Shown one piece after another: positions 22,649-33,358 of a DNA stretch of 64,000 nt. The stretch is from Mytilinidion resinicola (Eukaryota; Ascomycota; Dothideomycetes; Mytilinidiales; Mytilinidiaceae). The notes beneath the pieces were generated by a model. That model saw only the letters and a list, made by a program, of their open reading frames with translations. It made no database searches and was not told where the DNA came from. Each line of letters begins with the position of its first letter. The stretch's first letter is position 1. The stretch spans positions 2,910,786 to 2,974,785 of the forward strand of contig NW_022985438.1 of NCBI RefSeq assembly GCF_010093595.1. Reading direction: 5' to 3'. Both the position numbers and the translations under genes were made by a program.

Positions 22649-23777
22649 CTAAGGATCCGGATACACTGGCTCTTCCGCAGGTACGTTTAAATCACTCGGG
22701 CGGTTTAAATTAATAAAGTTGTAAACAGCCATACAGCAGTAGACCACTTGAACCTGTACATTTAGCGGGAAGTTCGCCCTCGGCGCGTTAAAGTACTGGA
22801 ATCTCGATTTGAAGATGCCGAACGTCCTCTCAACAGCGTTGCGCAGAGAGGCGTGTCGTAAGTTAAACAACTCCTTCTCGTTTGCTGGCTTCAACCTTGC
22901 TCTCTTATTCTCTTTTAGGTGATAGCGGACTCCACGGAACGGCGCCAGCGTAATGACAGTGTTGCTATACCCAGCGTCTGCTACGTAGTAACGGCCGCGA
23001 GGCACCTTAAACGGATAGTCAGCGTTCCTCGCTGCAGCAAACACTCGCTAATCATGAGCAGTACCCTCCCATCCTGCCAAGGCGTACACAAAATTGCACT
23101 CGAAATCAACAGCCGCGAATACATTCTGCGTCAGTCGTTGCGCCTTGCCCCTCCACGCCGCCTGACGATTCTCACCACCACGAATAGACACGGGCAGATG
23201 CGTGCCGTCAATCGCGCCGAGGCAGTCGTGGAAAGCTGGGTCTCGTTTTGGGTCATCCAGGATGGCATCGGGCGTCTCATTTCGGGGTAGAACTACAAGC
23301 TCAGTATAGAGCTCAAGCAGGGCCGGAATAACCTCATGGACCACACTTCCTAACACGTCAGATCTCGCTAACAAACTGGCAGGGCAGCTCGACAGCTTAC
23401 GAATGTATGGTCGACGAGCTATACTGCGTATGCTCGCCAACCTGGCAATAGGAATTATTCGCCGCAAATACCAACAAAAAGATGAGCAACTTCTCTTCCA
23501 CAGAGAGTAGCGTTGTGTCCTTCACAAGCCCTGTTCCTCGTAGGAATTCGGACAGCTTAATGAACACGTCGGGTCTCATCCTCACCATGTTTTGCATCCT
23601 GATTTCGTGGCCATATATGAGCGAGGCCGTCCACGTTGCGCCTCGAAACATATCCGTATTCTGTACCCTAACGCCCACAGGTTCCTCATGCGCCGCCGTT
23701 AGGAGTAGGAGAAGGGCAACATCATAAAGCAGCAAGAGGTGGACTAGCAGTGCGGGTGGCGGCGGTGCCATTATCAC
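22649..23777 (-). pseudogene. Harbinger DDE transposase (DDE_Tnp_4/HARBI1-like), one in-frame stop
   Basis: Transposase of the element. Exons on the minus strand are 23777-23401 and 23345-22649, separated by a 55-bp intron (GTAAGC donor, CTGAC branch, GAAG acceptor) that joins SSSTIHS to VVHEVIPALLELYTELV. All three catalytic acids are visible: Asp in CLGAIDGTHLPV, Asp in YYVADAGYSN, and Glu in NAVERTFGIFKSRF. The frame is broken by TAG at 23048-23050 inside GTAHD-stop-RVFAAA, where family members normally have HDSRV; a single base change from TCG (Ser) to TAG explains it. Everything downstream is still well conserved, so the mutation looks recent. A helix-turn-helix-like region (SVEEKLLIFLLVFA) precedes the catalytic core. 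Confidence 0.88.
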
Positions 23778-23828
23778 GAATCTGCAGACGTTGGTGTTGA
23801 GAAATGAGGCTTTGCGGGTGCACGTGAC

Positions 23829-24107
23829 GAACTCGAACTCGCTCGAGTTCTGAACTCGAACTCGAACTGCAACTCAAAGCTGCAGTTCTAAACTCGAGCT
23901 CAACTCGAGCCTTGGCGGCCACATAGGGTTTACCGCGCACGCTTGCAGGGTTTTTTGAAGCCGTCGACGCCGTCTCTACTAGCGGGCGAAAACTCTTACA
24001 AAACTAGAGGAAATCGCCGAACACTACCGCGAGTTCGAGTTCAAACTGCAGAAGTTCAGAACTCGAGGCTAAAATCGCGTTCCTTGGCGCTCGAGTTCTG
24101 AACTCGA
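23829..24107. repeat. Subterminal GAACTCGA repeats of the Harbinger element
   Basis: Many copies of GAACTCGA/TCGAGTTC in both orientations crowd the right end (for example 23829-23907 and 24032-24107); a few occur near the left end (20212-20231 and around 20307-20317). Clustered subterminal motifs are typical binding sites for transposase or its Myb-like partner. Confidence 0.7.
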
Positions 24108-24108
24108 G

Positions 24109-24127
24109 GGTGCGACCGAACAGCTCC
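24109..24127 (-). repeat. Right terminal inverted repeat of Harbinger element
   Basis: 19 bp, reverse complement of the left end; followed by TTA at 24128-24130. Confidence 0.95.
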
Positions 24128-24130
24128 TTA

Positions 24131-25144
24131 GATAACGACTTAGATTAGTAACACCTAAGCAGGAAGTGGGTGCTTAGATCTCAATCTCGAGGAGACGACA
24201 AACTCCACCAAGAAAGCCCTGCCCCGAGGTGACTTTGCTTGAATTGCTTGCTTAGTAGTGCTTGCACTAATTTGAGGTGCTACTCTAGTTATTGTTCCGA
24301 CAATCTACGCAAGAAAGGAAATGGAAACGCATGCTGCAACATTGATCTCTGGCTTCAGTGTTGTGCATTAGCAATTTTCTCCTCGCCTTGCATAAAAGTC
24401 TGTCCATAGCACGAACACCAAGCACAGATGCATGTCTACACGGAGCACGAAGCTGCGGCTGGCACACCTTAGTTGCATGAGACTTAGAGGGGTAGATACT
24501 GGAGGGCAGGTGGTAGATGTCCACACGTATGTGGGTAGGGTATCTTGGGGGTGCTTCTAAACTTTGAGGCGAAAGGATTATATGATATTATGTGCTTCTC
24601 TAGGATGGTAGTCCTCAAGTCTGACAACCTAAAATCCTTACTGTGATGAACTTAAATCCCAAAGCATGGATAATACGTGAAGCATTGGCATATATTAAGC
24701 TAACTTCGAGACTTAGCGTTAGTATTGTAGGTGTAATAAATGTAATCCACAGTGAGATGGAATAGGTGAAGGAAAGGAGACGAGATGGATGTGCGGGGGT
24801 GGGTATTCGTACATGATACCACTAGCACAAAAGCAGTTAGTGATTTGTCCCATGTCTTGTCAACTTCTCGTCTCGTCCTCTCTTTGCGAACCACTCGACG
24901 CGAATATGTAATCACCGTCTGCACGTCTTAATTTCATACCGTTTACGTTTCACCCTGCCGAGTCATGTCATGCCGAAGTAAACAAAACGCGAACATCTCC
25001 TAGGCAGCAGCAATCGGACCGAAATGAACATACACCTCTGTACCCTTCATCTACACAATTAAGCCTCGTGAACAACAATTGCATTCCAAACCTCCATCAC
25101 AATCCTCCCTGTAGCTCCACTGATATACTACCAACCTCCTCTCA
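24131..25144. other. Intergenic region, no gene seen
   Basis: About 1 kb between the transposon and the next gene. Small frames only; no domain, RNA gene or repeat that I can support. Confidence 0.5.
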
Positions 25145-26356
25145 ATGTCTCCCCCAACGCTCCTTACAATTCCCCGCGAATTGCGCGACGAAATCTACCA
25201 TCTGCTCCTCCTCCCACCGCAGATGATCCCCTCGACCGCTCCCAAGAACCGCTACGCTAGTCACCACTTCGCCAAACCACCACCCAACTACATCGATAAA
25301 AGCATCTTCCTGCCGGCCCAGTTTCCTCTGTACCTCCTCCACGTCTGCCAGCAAATCCGCGCAGAATGCACCCAAACCCTTATCGACATCGCCAACTCGA
25401 GTCCCAAACAATCACGCCTGCGGAAACAATGTGAAGGCTTAGTAGAGCCTGACCCTTCTAGTGCAAGCAGCATGTACGAGGCCAGAAAGCTTCTCGAGAC
25501 TGACATGTGGCCACAAATCACGATGGATGTCCTCCGAGCTGTGCATGCCTCCTTCGGTGGGATGCATATTCCAGAGAGAACCTCGCTTTCGCCCACCTTC
25601 TTCTCCCTTCTCCCGATCATGCAACATGTCCGTCAACTCCAGTTCGCCATATGGCCCGGGTGGGCTTGGTGGAACGGCCCTCCCAAAAGACGCGCGAATC
25701 CTGTCCCGAGCCTACGCAGCTTACGCCTCCACCGCCTGTCGGGCTCCCCTGATCAGACTTATGAAAGTACAACTCCGGAGTTGGTGGAGACTTCGGAGCC
25801 AGACCAGCTGGCCACAGCGTTGGAGGCAGTTCTAGCGCGGCTGCCGTGTGTGGACGATGTCAGTATTGATGTCTTGATGCACATGTATAATTATTCGAAC
25901 TTCGACTTGCCGGATAAGAAATGGGAAAGGGTGCAGGGGTGGCTGGATAAGCCGGTGGAGACGGGAACAGGGAGGAGGTGGAAGAGGGTTCGGAGGCAGA
26001 TGGTTGCGGTAAATTTCTCCGCGTCGTGGTGGCTGATACCCTTTTACAAGAAGACAGAGGTGTGGGAGGAGGGCGAGGGCGAAGTGCAGGAAGGCGGAAA
26101 GAGAGGGAGAATCGTAAACGTCGTTGAGGAGATGACTGAGGTAGGTTGGCGTTTCATAGAGGTGTTTGGTGGCCCTTGGTCTTCGACTAACGTCTTTTAG
26201 TTGGCTGAGGAATGGGAGGATGCGGCGGCCAAAGCTAAGAGGGGTGAGGCAGACGAAACAAAAATTTATACCAGGATCGATACCGACGCAGCTCCAGCAG
26301 AGGTCAACTCTACATTGGTTGGTAAATTGGGAACTATGATCTTTGGATCTAGGTAA
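25145..26356 (+). CDS. 2EXR/F-box-like hypothetical protein
   Basis: Two exons, 25145-26140 and 26201-26356. The 60-bp intron has donor GTAGGT, branch CTAAC and acceptor TTTTAG; the product is 383 residues. The N-terminus MSPPTLLTIPRELRDEIYHLLLLP followed by FPLYLLHVCQQIRAECTQTL is the recurrent fungal 2EXR/F-box-like signature. The rest has conserved aromatic patches (MQHVRQLQFAIWPGWAWW) and a charged C-terminus. Function unknown; proteins of this family are numerous and diverse in filamentous ascomycetes. Without splicing, the frame would end at 26200 right at the acceptor, so the intron reading is preferred. Confidence 0.75.
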
Positions 26357-27451
26357 AGGCGTCGGACGATTAGGCTCGCTCTCGGTAACCTTCCACTAAA
26401 AGATAAAAGGTGAAATCTCGACCGTCCTCTATAAGGGGCTCTGTTCAAAGGGAGTACGATACAGTGCTAGGTCATAAATCCAGGCACACGAATATACCAA
26501 TGCTCTGGCATCACTTGCTCTCTCGAAACCACCGTAAGGAGTGCCCTAGGTAATATGTCTCTAGTTATTCAGAAGGTAGTCTCATTCTTACTTCGGTAAC
26601 CTTGACATCGTATTCGGAGTTTCCAAAGCCTGTCGGGGTACCCTAAACAGTTGCAAGAAGTGCCCAAACTTACGTCTTAGAACTATACATTATGGTCTAA
26701 CGAAGTTTCCAAAGCAAGCAGTTGATATATATCTCTTCTTCTTGTTACGTTCCACGCTTTAAGCATCATACCAGAAAATTGTAGACAATTCAGTGCGCAG
26801 CAGAGAAAAAGCGCCAAGAAACGAACTCTATTTTGCATACGAAAAATAACCATAGCAACACTACCTTGGCATTAGCATTTCTACATAGGACATTTCCTCT
26901 TCTTGTCGCCAAGGTCGATATCATAAGCATGATTCAAATACCGTTATGTTCGAAAGTCATACGAGGTCCACCGAAAACACAGCATATGACGTCATACCTC
27001 AAAGCTGACAATCTCACTCAGACTCGCAGCAACTAGGTCTTGCGTACCATTGTTACGTGCCAGCGGCAGGGAAATGCCAGCACAGCGTTATATTACATCT
27101 GCCTAACTCGCAGCTTTTACTGGATAGGCGCAGGCTTCTGCCACGACAAGGGGTATGTAGATCCTCATCAAACCGGCAATGATTGATCCCCGGCTCTCTC
27201 CCTTGCATCTCACGTGCACCCACTCCGTCGCATACCATTCGAACCAAGACAGTCAGCAGGCTTCCTACCGTCTTGTCCGGGGAAGGCTGTGGTCAGAAGC
27301 TGTGCACGATGATGGCACTGCCGGAGCGGGAGCTGCGGACGCGGTAGTGAAGGACGCTGTGTATATTAAATGGTGTCTCCTCTCGCTCCAGGAACTGTGG
27401 TTTAATAGCCTTATATTATATTGGGGTAGGGACCAACTACACTGCTTTCAA
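26357..27451. other. Intergenic region upstream of the arabinanase gene
   Basis: 1.1 kb with no supported gene. TATA-like sequence (ttatattatattgg) lies at about 27411-27424, roughly 30-40 bp before the start codon at 27452, and may be the core promoter element or leader of the GH43 gene. Confidence 0.5.
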
Positions 27452-28653
27452 ATGACCTATTCTATAGCATCCTATTCGCTGCTCGTCAGTGCCGCACTGG
27501 CATTGGTCGCCACAACACCGATTCATCCTCGCGCCGCAGCGTCGTGGCCGGACCCGGAGCCATGTACAGGCAATAACAGCTATATCCACGACCCGAGTAT
27601 AATCAAGGAGATACATGGTACCGCTTCTCGACCAACGACAACATCCTCATTGCGAACGCGCCCTCGCTTAATGGGCCTTGGACGTACCAGCAGCAGATGC
27701 TGCCCCAGGGCAGCATCATCAAAGTCGCTGCTGATCAAGAACTCTGGGTAAGCAGAGTGTTGCAGAAGCTTGAGCACTTACAATGCTCCCTGCAATGCCC
27801 ATCAACCTAGCCAACACAACGCGGCTCACATCACACAGGCCCCCGACGTCCACCTCATCGACAACACATACCACGTCTACTACGCCGTCTCCACCCTGGG
27901 CAGCCAAGCCTCAGACATCGGCGTCGCCACAGCGCCCTCGCTCGAGGTCGGCAGCACCTGGACCGACCACGGCAGCCTCGGGATCCCCAAGAGCTCGAAC
28001 TACAACCTCATCGACCCAAACCTCTTCCGCGACGGGGGGGACACGCACCACTTCGTCTTCGGCTCCTTCTGGCGCGACATCTTCCACACAACCCTCTCCG
28101 CCGCCGACCCGACGACCTGGTCCGGCGTCACCCCCGCAAACGTCGTCTACAACTCGACCATCCGGCTCGGGACAACCACCACGACCGTCGAAGAGGGCGC
28201 CTTCCAGTTCTCCACCACCGTGCGCGGCACGCCGTGGCACTACCTCTTCTTCTCCAGCGGGCTGTGCTGCCAAGCGCCCGACGCCCTGGCGCCCGCGGGC
28301 GAGGAGTACAAGGTCATGGTGTGCCGCGCCGCCGCGCCCACCGGCCCGTTCGTCGACCAGGCCGGGAACAGCTGCCTCGCCGGGAACGGGGGCACGCTGG
28401 TGCTGGGCAGCCACGGGTTTGTGTATGCGCCGGGGGGCCAGGGCGTGCTGGTTGATGATGGGGGGGGGCGGGATGTTTTGTATTATCACTATGGTATGTG
28501 GGGTTTCCTGGTTAGGTTTCTGGGCTTGCGAGATTTGAAATGCTGACTGACGTGGGGTTAGTGGATACGCGCATTGGGTATGCGTATGCGGATTTTCAGT
28601 TTGGGTTTAATTACTTGGATTTCGAGTCTGGGTGGCCTGTGGTTACGACTTGA
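27452..28653 (+). CDS. Secreted GH43 endo-arabinanase, apparent 1-nt frameshift in exon 1
   Basis: Glycoside hydrolase family 43 enzyme, most like endo-1,5-alpha-L-arabinanase acting on pectin side chains. Exons: 27452-27747, 27839-28493 and 28562-28653. The N-terminus MTYSIASYSLLVSAALALVAT is a signal peptide. The family residues are present: Asp in YIHDPSIIK, Asp in YNLIDPNLF, Glu in TVEEGAFQF; LWAPDVHLIDNTYHVYYAVS is typical, and the end GFNYLDFESGWPVV fits. Between HDPSIIK and DTWYRFSTNDN the frame shifts: one base is missing around 27605-27610, and the exon sum is one short of a multiple of three. No intron fits there. Either the gene is a very young pseudogene or the base was lost in sequencing or assembly. 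Intact length would be about 347 residues. Confidence 0.82.
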
Positions 28654-29156
28654 TGAATGGATGGGAGGGAGGGGGGATAGGACCTTTTTTATACGACGTT
28701 AAGATTGGAATGAAATGAGAGAATGTAATATGGTACCGGCAGGGCTGGTTGTCAAAGCTGTGCGCTCTAGTTCTGCTCGGATAATCCTCGATACTCCTCG
28801 ATCGGTAGCTTCCATTCAGACACTCCTCAGCGAGTCCTCGGATGCGGGTTTGAGGAATGAATCTGAACGCGAAAATCCGAAAAGACTCTAGTGCCCGAGG
28901 AGTTGAAGCTGCCATGCTAGAAAAGGGCGCGTGATTTTTTGGGATACTCAAAAGTAGAAAACGCTCGGGATTTTTCCGCTTTACATGCTCAGATAGCGCA
29001 ATCTAAGAGGCGTCTCCAAAGAACAAAACTAGGCAAGTATGAATACACTCACATCCTAGCATCCATTGTACATATCCTCTAAGTGTACCACATCTCTTCC
29101 AACTCCAACCCAACATCTTATCAACACCCACCTCATCTACCCTCCCCCCTCCGCAT
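28654..29156. other. Convergent intergenic region
   Basis: Holds the 3' ends of the GH43 gene and of the glucosidase II gene; no gene seen. Confidence 0.55.
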
Positions 29157-32100
29157 CTACGCAAACTCAATCTTCCACCCCTTCCCCACTGCAACCTTCG
29201 GATCCCGCACCACCGCCCAGCTCGCCTTTCCCCCTTGGGCCGGATAGTACTTCAACTCTACCTTCTTCCCCGCTTTGCTCTCCTTCACCCCCTCCTCACT
29301 AACCCCCACCTTGCTCAAATCCTTCCAACTCGCCGGCGCGCCCACAATAATTACCTTCTCAATCCGCACCTTCGCCATCGTCTTCGCGTACGCCGCCGTC
29401 TTGGCGCCCGGTGCTCCAATGTTTATCGAAGAAAGCGAACTCGTCGCCCAATCGAACACGAATTTCCGGTGGATAAACGCGCCCTGCTCGTGATCAAACG
29501 TCTCGCCGTCGTCAACATACAGCGTCCCCTCCGCATTGCCAGTATTGTCGAGCACGACCACGAGCGTGAAGGGGTCCCACTTCATGAGCCCGCTGCTGCG
29601 GCGCGGGCGGTCGCGGCGCGGGATGACGTGCCCGCCCTGCATGAGCAGTGGGATCTTGTCGAGGGGCGCTTTGACGGTGTGGTAGCCGGCGCCGACGTAA
29701 GTCGTGTAGTCGAAGTAGTCGTAGTAGGGCTGGGCGTCGGCGAGGTAGATGTCGACACTCTCGGCGCCCTCGGTGACGACGGGCTTGGCGAGGAGGCCCG
29801 TGGAGCCGACGTAGAGCTGGTCGTCGATGGCGAAGCCCTTGTCATCGTCCGGGTGGACGTAGAAGTTGGGCCTGACGATGGGCGCGCCCGTCGTGGCGGC
29901 TTCGTGGAAGGCCGTGTACCAGGCGGGGAGGAGCTGGTAGCGGAGGCGAAGGGCTTGCGAGATGATTTCGGTATAGGGGGCGCCGGGGACGTAGGGCTCG
30001 CGCCGTCGGGTGTCGATGTGCGCGTGGCCGCGGAAGAAGGGGTAGAAGGTGCCGGTTTGGTACCAGCGGGTTAGGAGCTCCTTGCTTGGGTTGCCGAAGA
30101 AGCCACCCACGTCGGCACCGGAGAATGGGAAACCTGAGATACCTTGGTTTAGTACCATGGGAATGGATATGGCCAGATGAGACCATTCCGCTAGGTTGTC
30201 CCCGGTCCACATAGCACCGAGACGTTGGCTTCCGGCGTAGAATGAGCGGGTCAGAACAAAAGGTCGACGGACCTCACCCTTCTTCCGTTCTAGCATGGCC
30301 TCGAACGTGGCATTGTGGAAAGTCAAACCATTGATGTTATGCACATCACGGTGCTCCCAGTTTCCGTAGTGCAGATTGTCTTTCGGCATGGTCGTTTCAG
30401 GGCCGTTGAATACAGAGGGCTCGTTCATGTCGTTCCAGATGAAAGTGTTAGCAAAAGTACCCTTCCAGCTATCGTATTTGAATAGTGTTGTCCACCATTT
30501 GATAGCTGCGGGATTGAAGCAATCCACCCAATACGAAGACCCAGGCCAACACCAACCCTCATAATCGTTGCCTTCTTTGTTTTTGACCGCAAGGCCTTTG
30601 CTCTTCATCTCATCGATAACAGGGTATTTGTCCGTGTTCTTGATGTGCGGGTCGATGATTGCGACCAGCTTTCTATCGCGTTTATCCAACTGGTTGTGCA
30701 TTTTCTTGGGATTTGGGAATGTGAGCGGATCCCAAGTGAAGTACTTCTTGCCATCTGTGTACTCAATGTCGAGCCAAATAACGTCGTATGGAATCTTGAA
30801 CTTGTCGAATTTACGATCAACGTCCATGACGTCCTCGTCGGTGACATAGTTCCATCTGCACTGGTGATATGCAATGGCAAATTGCTGGGGCATCGCCGTA
30901 AATCCGGTCAATTCGCCGTACTTATGGGTGATATCCTTGGGAGTAGGTCCAAGCAGCACAAACACATCCAATATCCCACTTTCAGAGATCCAATGTGTTT
31001 GCGTGTCCGTGACAGACTTGGTTCCAAGGCTGAGGGGATTTTTGGAACCCTTCGACTTCAAGACATCAATCCAGGTCTCAGCAGCATTCAACCAGAAGAC
31101 TCCGACAGTAGATCCTTTGCGGTGGGCTTGCATCAACGGAATGGCACCGTAGAGTGTCATAGGGCTGTCCAATTCGTACTCGAAAACGTCGGCATTGTAG
31201 AGTCGGTAGGGCTCGCTGTATTTTCCATCTCCGCCTCTACAGACTTGTCAGCGCAAAATTCTCAAGTCAGCAATTGATGAGCTCGTACCTTGTTTCTTTC
31301 AACGACAAAGAGCTTGCGTGCTCTGGGATTCCGTAGACGTGTTCGTAGCCCGGGAATGAGATGTCCAAAGCCACGGCTTCTGGTCCCTTGGGCTTGCTAT
31401 CCGTATTGCCACCAAAAGACTCTTCCCACCAAGTGCTCTCGTCTTCACTATTTTCCTCAGCTGTCTCTGGAGGAGGTTCTTCGCCTTCCTTCGGTGCTGG
31501 CTTCTCGATCTTCGCCCTCCAATGCTCCATATTCAACAGACCTCGCTCATTGAACTTGATATGTGTTTCACCATCCCGCTTAAAGTCGATACCGAACGGA
31601 GAATGTGTGATAACCGCTTCGTGTTGGCCAGCAGGACCATAGTTCACTCTTGTCGAGCCAGCTTCCGTGTCCCGACTCAATGCAGCACCGGTGCTGATTT
31701 CGAGGCCCCCCACAATAGCCCATTTTGATGCTTCATTGTACCGCTCCTTTCTTGCTTTGCTATCATGCCGTAGCGTAATGTCTCCCTTTTGTCGTTTTTC
31801 CTCATCCACCGTCACTCGCGCTGTGCCAGATTCCAAAAACGTGACAGTGAGCGGTAACCGGACCGTCTCACCAGCCTTTCCAACCGTCTTGAGTATTGTG
31901 CCAGACAACTGCCCATCTTTGAAGGAAACGGAGGAGGGATCGAGGTTGTAGGGGGAGGCCCAGCTCGAAAGCTGGGCTACGTCGTCGGCGAATGCTCTGT
32001 TGCGTTTGCAGAAACCAGCCTGAGTGCACGTCTTGAAGTTCTCGTGTTTAACCATGACTACACGCTGTATAAGTATACAGAATAGAATGATAGCGAGCTC

Positions 32101-32201
32101 AATGGGCGTCAGACGGAAAAACACATACCAACTGGCGTAAACAGGGAACTCAACGCGGCAAAAGAAAGGAAAACACCCGTCCAGCTGCGGGGCTGGGGCA
32201 T
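29157..32201 (-). CDS. Glucosidase II alpha subunit (GH31)
   Basis: ER-lumen alpha-glucosidase that trims the two inner glucoses of N-linked glycans during glycoprotein quality control (yeast Rot2 orthologue). Exons on the minus strand: 32201-32129, 32057-31289 and 31236-29157, giving 973 residues. The first exon encodes a signal peptide (MPQPRSWTGVFLSFAALSS); the acceptor was placed after CGTGTAG because only this restores VVMVKHENFKTCTQAGFCKRNR, a family hallmark. The GH31 catalytic motif FIWNDMNEPSVF and the downstream RSFYAGSQRLGAMWTGDN and HIDTRRREPY blocks are intact. Length is normal for fungi. An acidic/proline insertion (PAPKEGEEPPPETAEENSED) sits in the N-terminal domain, as in relatives. 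It shares a short divergent promoter with the NDP kinase gene. Confidence 0.95.
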
Positions 32202-32582
32202 TGTGAACAACATGGTGGCCTAGACGCAGCTGGGTGCTGTCAGGCAGAGTCGCGTTCACTCAGCTGGTGGAGGCTTGGTGTTTGGATTCGGACTGGCCAG
32301 GTTGCTCATCACAGGCGGTGGAGCTGCAGCTGGCATCTCGCTCCAATTGGCGCCACCAGGGGCTGCACGGCCTCTCTTTTAGCAGCCCCGCCCTAAAAGT
32401 GCCACCGCACTCCCCCCACTAGATACACGACAATTTCTGCCCAGCCGCCGCTATATATGACCTCGCAATTCCCTTCTGGCATCCCCGACCCGCCCATCTT
32501 CAAGCACCTAGGACCGAAAGACCGCGCCCGTCTCCGCCATAACATCGAACTCCACGCCGAACAGGAACGAGAAGCCGCCAAC
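32202..32582. other. Divergent promoter of glucosidase II and NDP kinase
   Basis: 380 bp between the two start codons. It also contains an in-frame upstream ATG at 32457 that could extend the NDP kinase by 42 residues. Confidence 0.6.
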
Positions 32583-33358
32583 ATGACTACTGAACAGACG
32601 TGAGTTCCCTCGAGTTATCGGGAGAGAGGAGCGGTGAAGCTAACGTTGAGGTCTTAGTTTCATTGCCATCAAGCCCGATGGTGTCCAGGTATGCCAATGT
32701 CCTATGCTAGTGTCCTATATCAAAGCATCAAAACATCAGAACCATATACTCTCCTCTTCGTGGCTGCCACCCCGCAAATAACCCAATTGCTAACGCCCTA
32801 CCAGCGTGGCCTCATCGGACCCATCATCTCCCGCTTCGAGAACCGTGGGTACGTAGCCGCAGTTTCCCTTCGCAAATGTACCCCTCCAAACCCTGAACAT
32901 CTCGCTGACATCCTCCAGCTTCAAGCTCGCGGCTATCAAGCTCGTCACCCCCACCAAGGAGCACCTCGAGAAGCACTACGAGGACCTCTCCGACAAGCCC
33001 TTCTTCCCCGGACTCATTGCCTGTATGCCTCCCTCTCCTATGAACCCCCTACACCGCAATACAAGCACAAGTCCCCATACTGACTCACACAGACATGGGC
33101 AGCGGTCCCGTCGCCGCCATGGTCTGGGAGGGCCGTGACGCCGTCAAGACCGGCCGCTCCATCCTCGGTGCCACCAACCCGCTGGCCTCTGCCCCTGGCA
33201 CCATCCGCGGCGACTACGCCCTCGATGTCGGCCGCAACGTCTGCCACGGCTCCGACAGCGTCGAGAACGCCAAGAAGGAGATTGCTCTCTGGTTCAAGGA
33301 GGGCGAGGTCCAGACCTGGAAGAGCGCCCAGTTCGACTGGATCTACGAGAAGCCATAG
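32583..33358 (+). CDS. NDK1: Nucleoside diphosphate kinase
   Basis: Transfers the terminal phosphate between nucleoside tri- and diphosphates through a phosphohistidine. Five exons, 32583-32599, 32658-32688, 32805-32848, 32919-33022 and 33093-33358, give the usual 153 residues. [50 protein letters not shown] and the active-site NVCHGSDS are all present. The start [14 protein letters not shown] matches the family. The frame is also open upstream to an ATG at 32457, adding 42 residues (MTSQFPSGIPDPPIF start), which could make a second isoform. Dense short introns at the 5' end are typical of highly expressed fungal genes. Confidence 0.95.

Larger units (their letters stand above)
20189..24127. 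mobile_element. PIF-Harbinger DNA transposon, full length (3,939 bp)
   Basis: Class II element with perfect 19-bp terminal inverted repeats, GGAGCTGTTCGGTCGCACC at 20189-20207 and its reverse complement at 24109-24127. It is flanked by TTA on both sides (20186-20188 and 24128-24130), the 3-bp TWA target duplication typical of this superfamily. Similarity of the ends continues imperfectly for about 20 bp through CTCGAGTTC-type sequence. It carries the expected two genes in convergent orientation: a Myb/SANT-like protein (plus strand) and a DDE transposase (minus strand). Each contains one in-frame stop, so this copy is probably non-autonomous now. Intact ends suggest it can still be mobilised in trans and inserted fairly recently. 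Confidence 0.93.

Noticed and set aside
27783..28538. 251-codon plus-strand frame overlapping the GH43 gene
   Set aside because: Out-of-frame Ser/Pro/Thr-rich shadow; the GH43 frame carries the conserved motifs.
29235..30074. 279-codon frame on the plus strand
   Set aside because: Antisense shadow of the glucosidase II coding sequence (GC-rich third positions).
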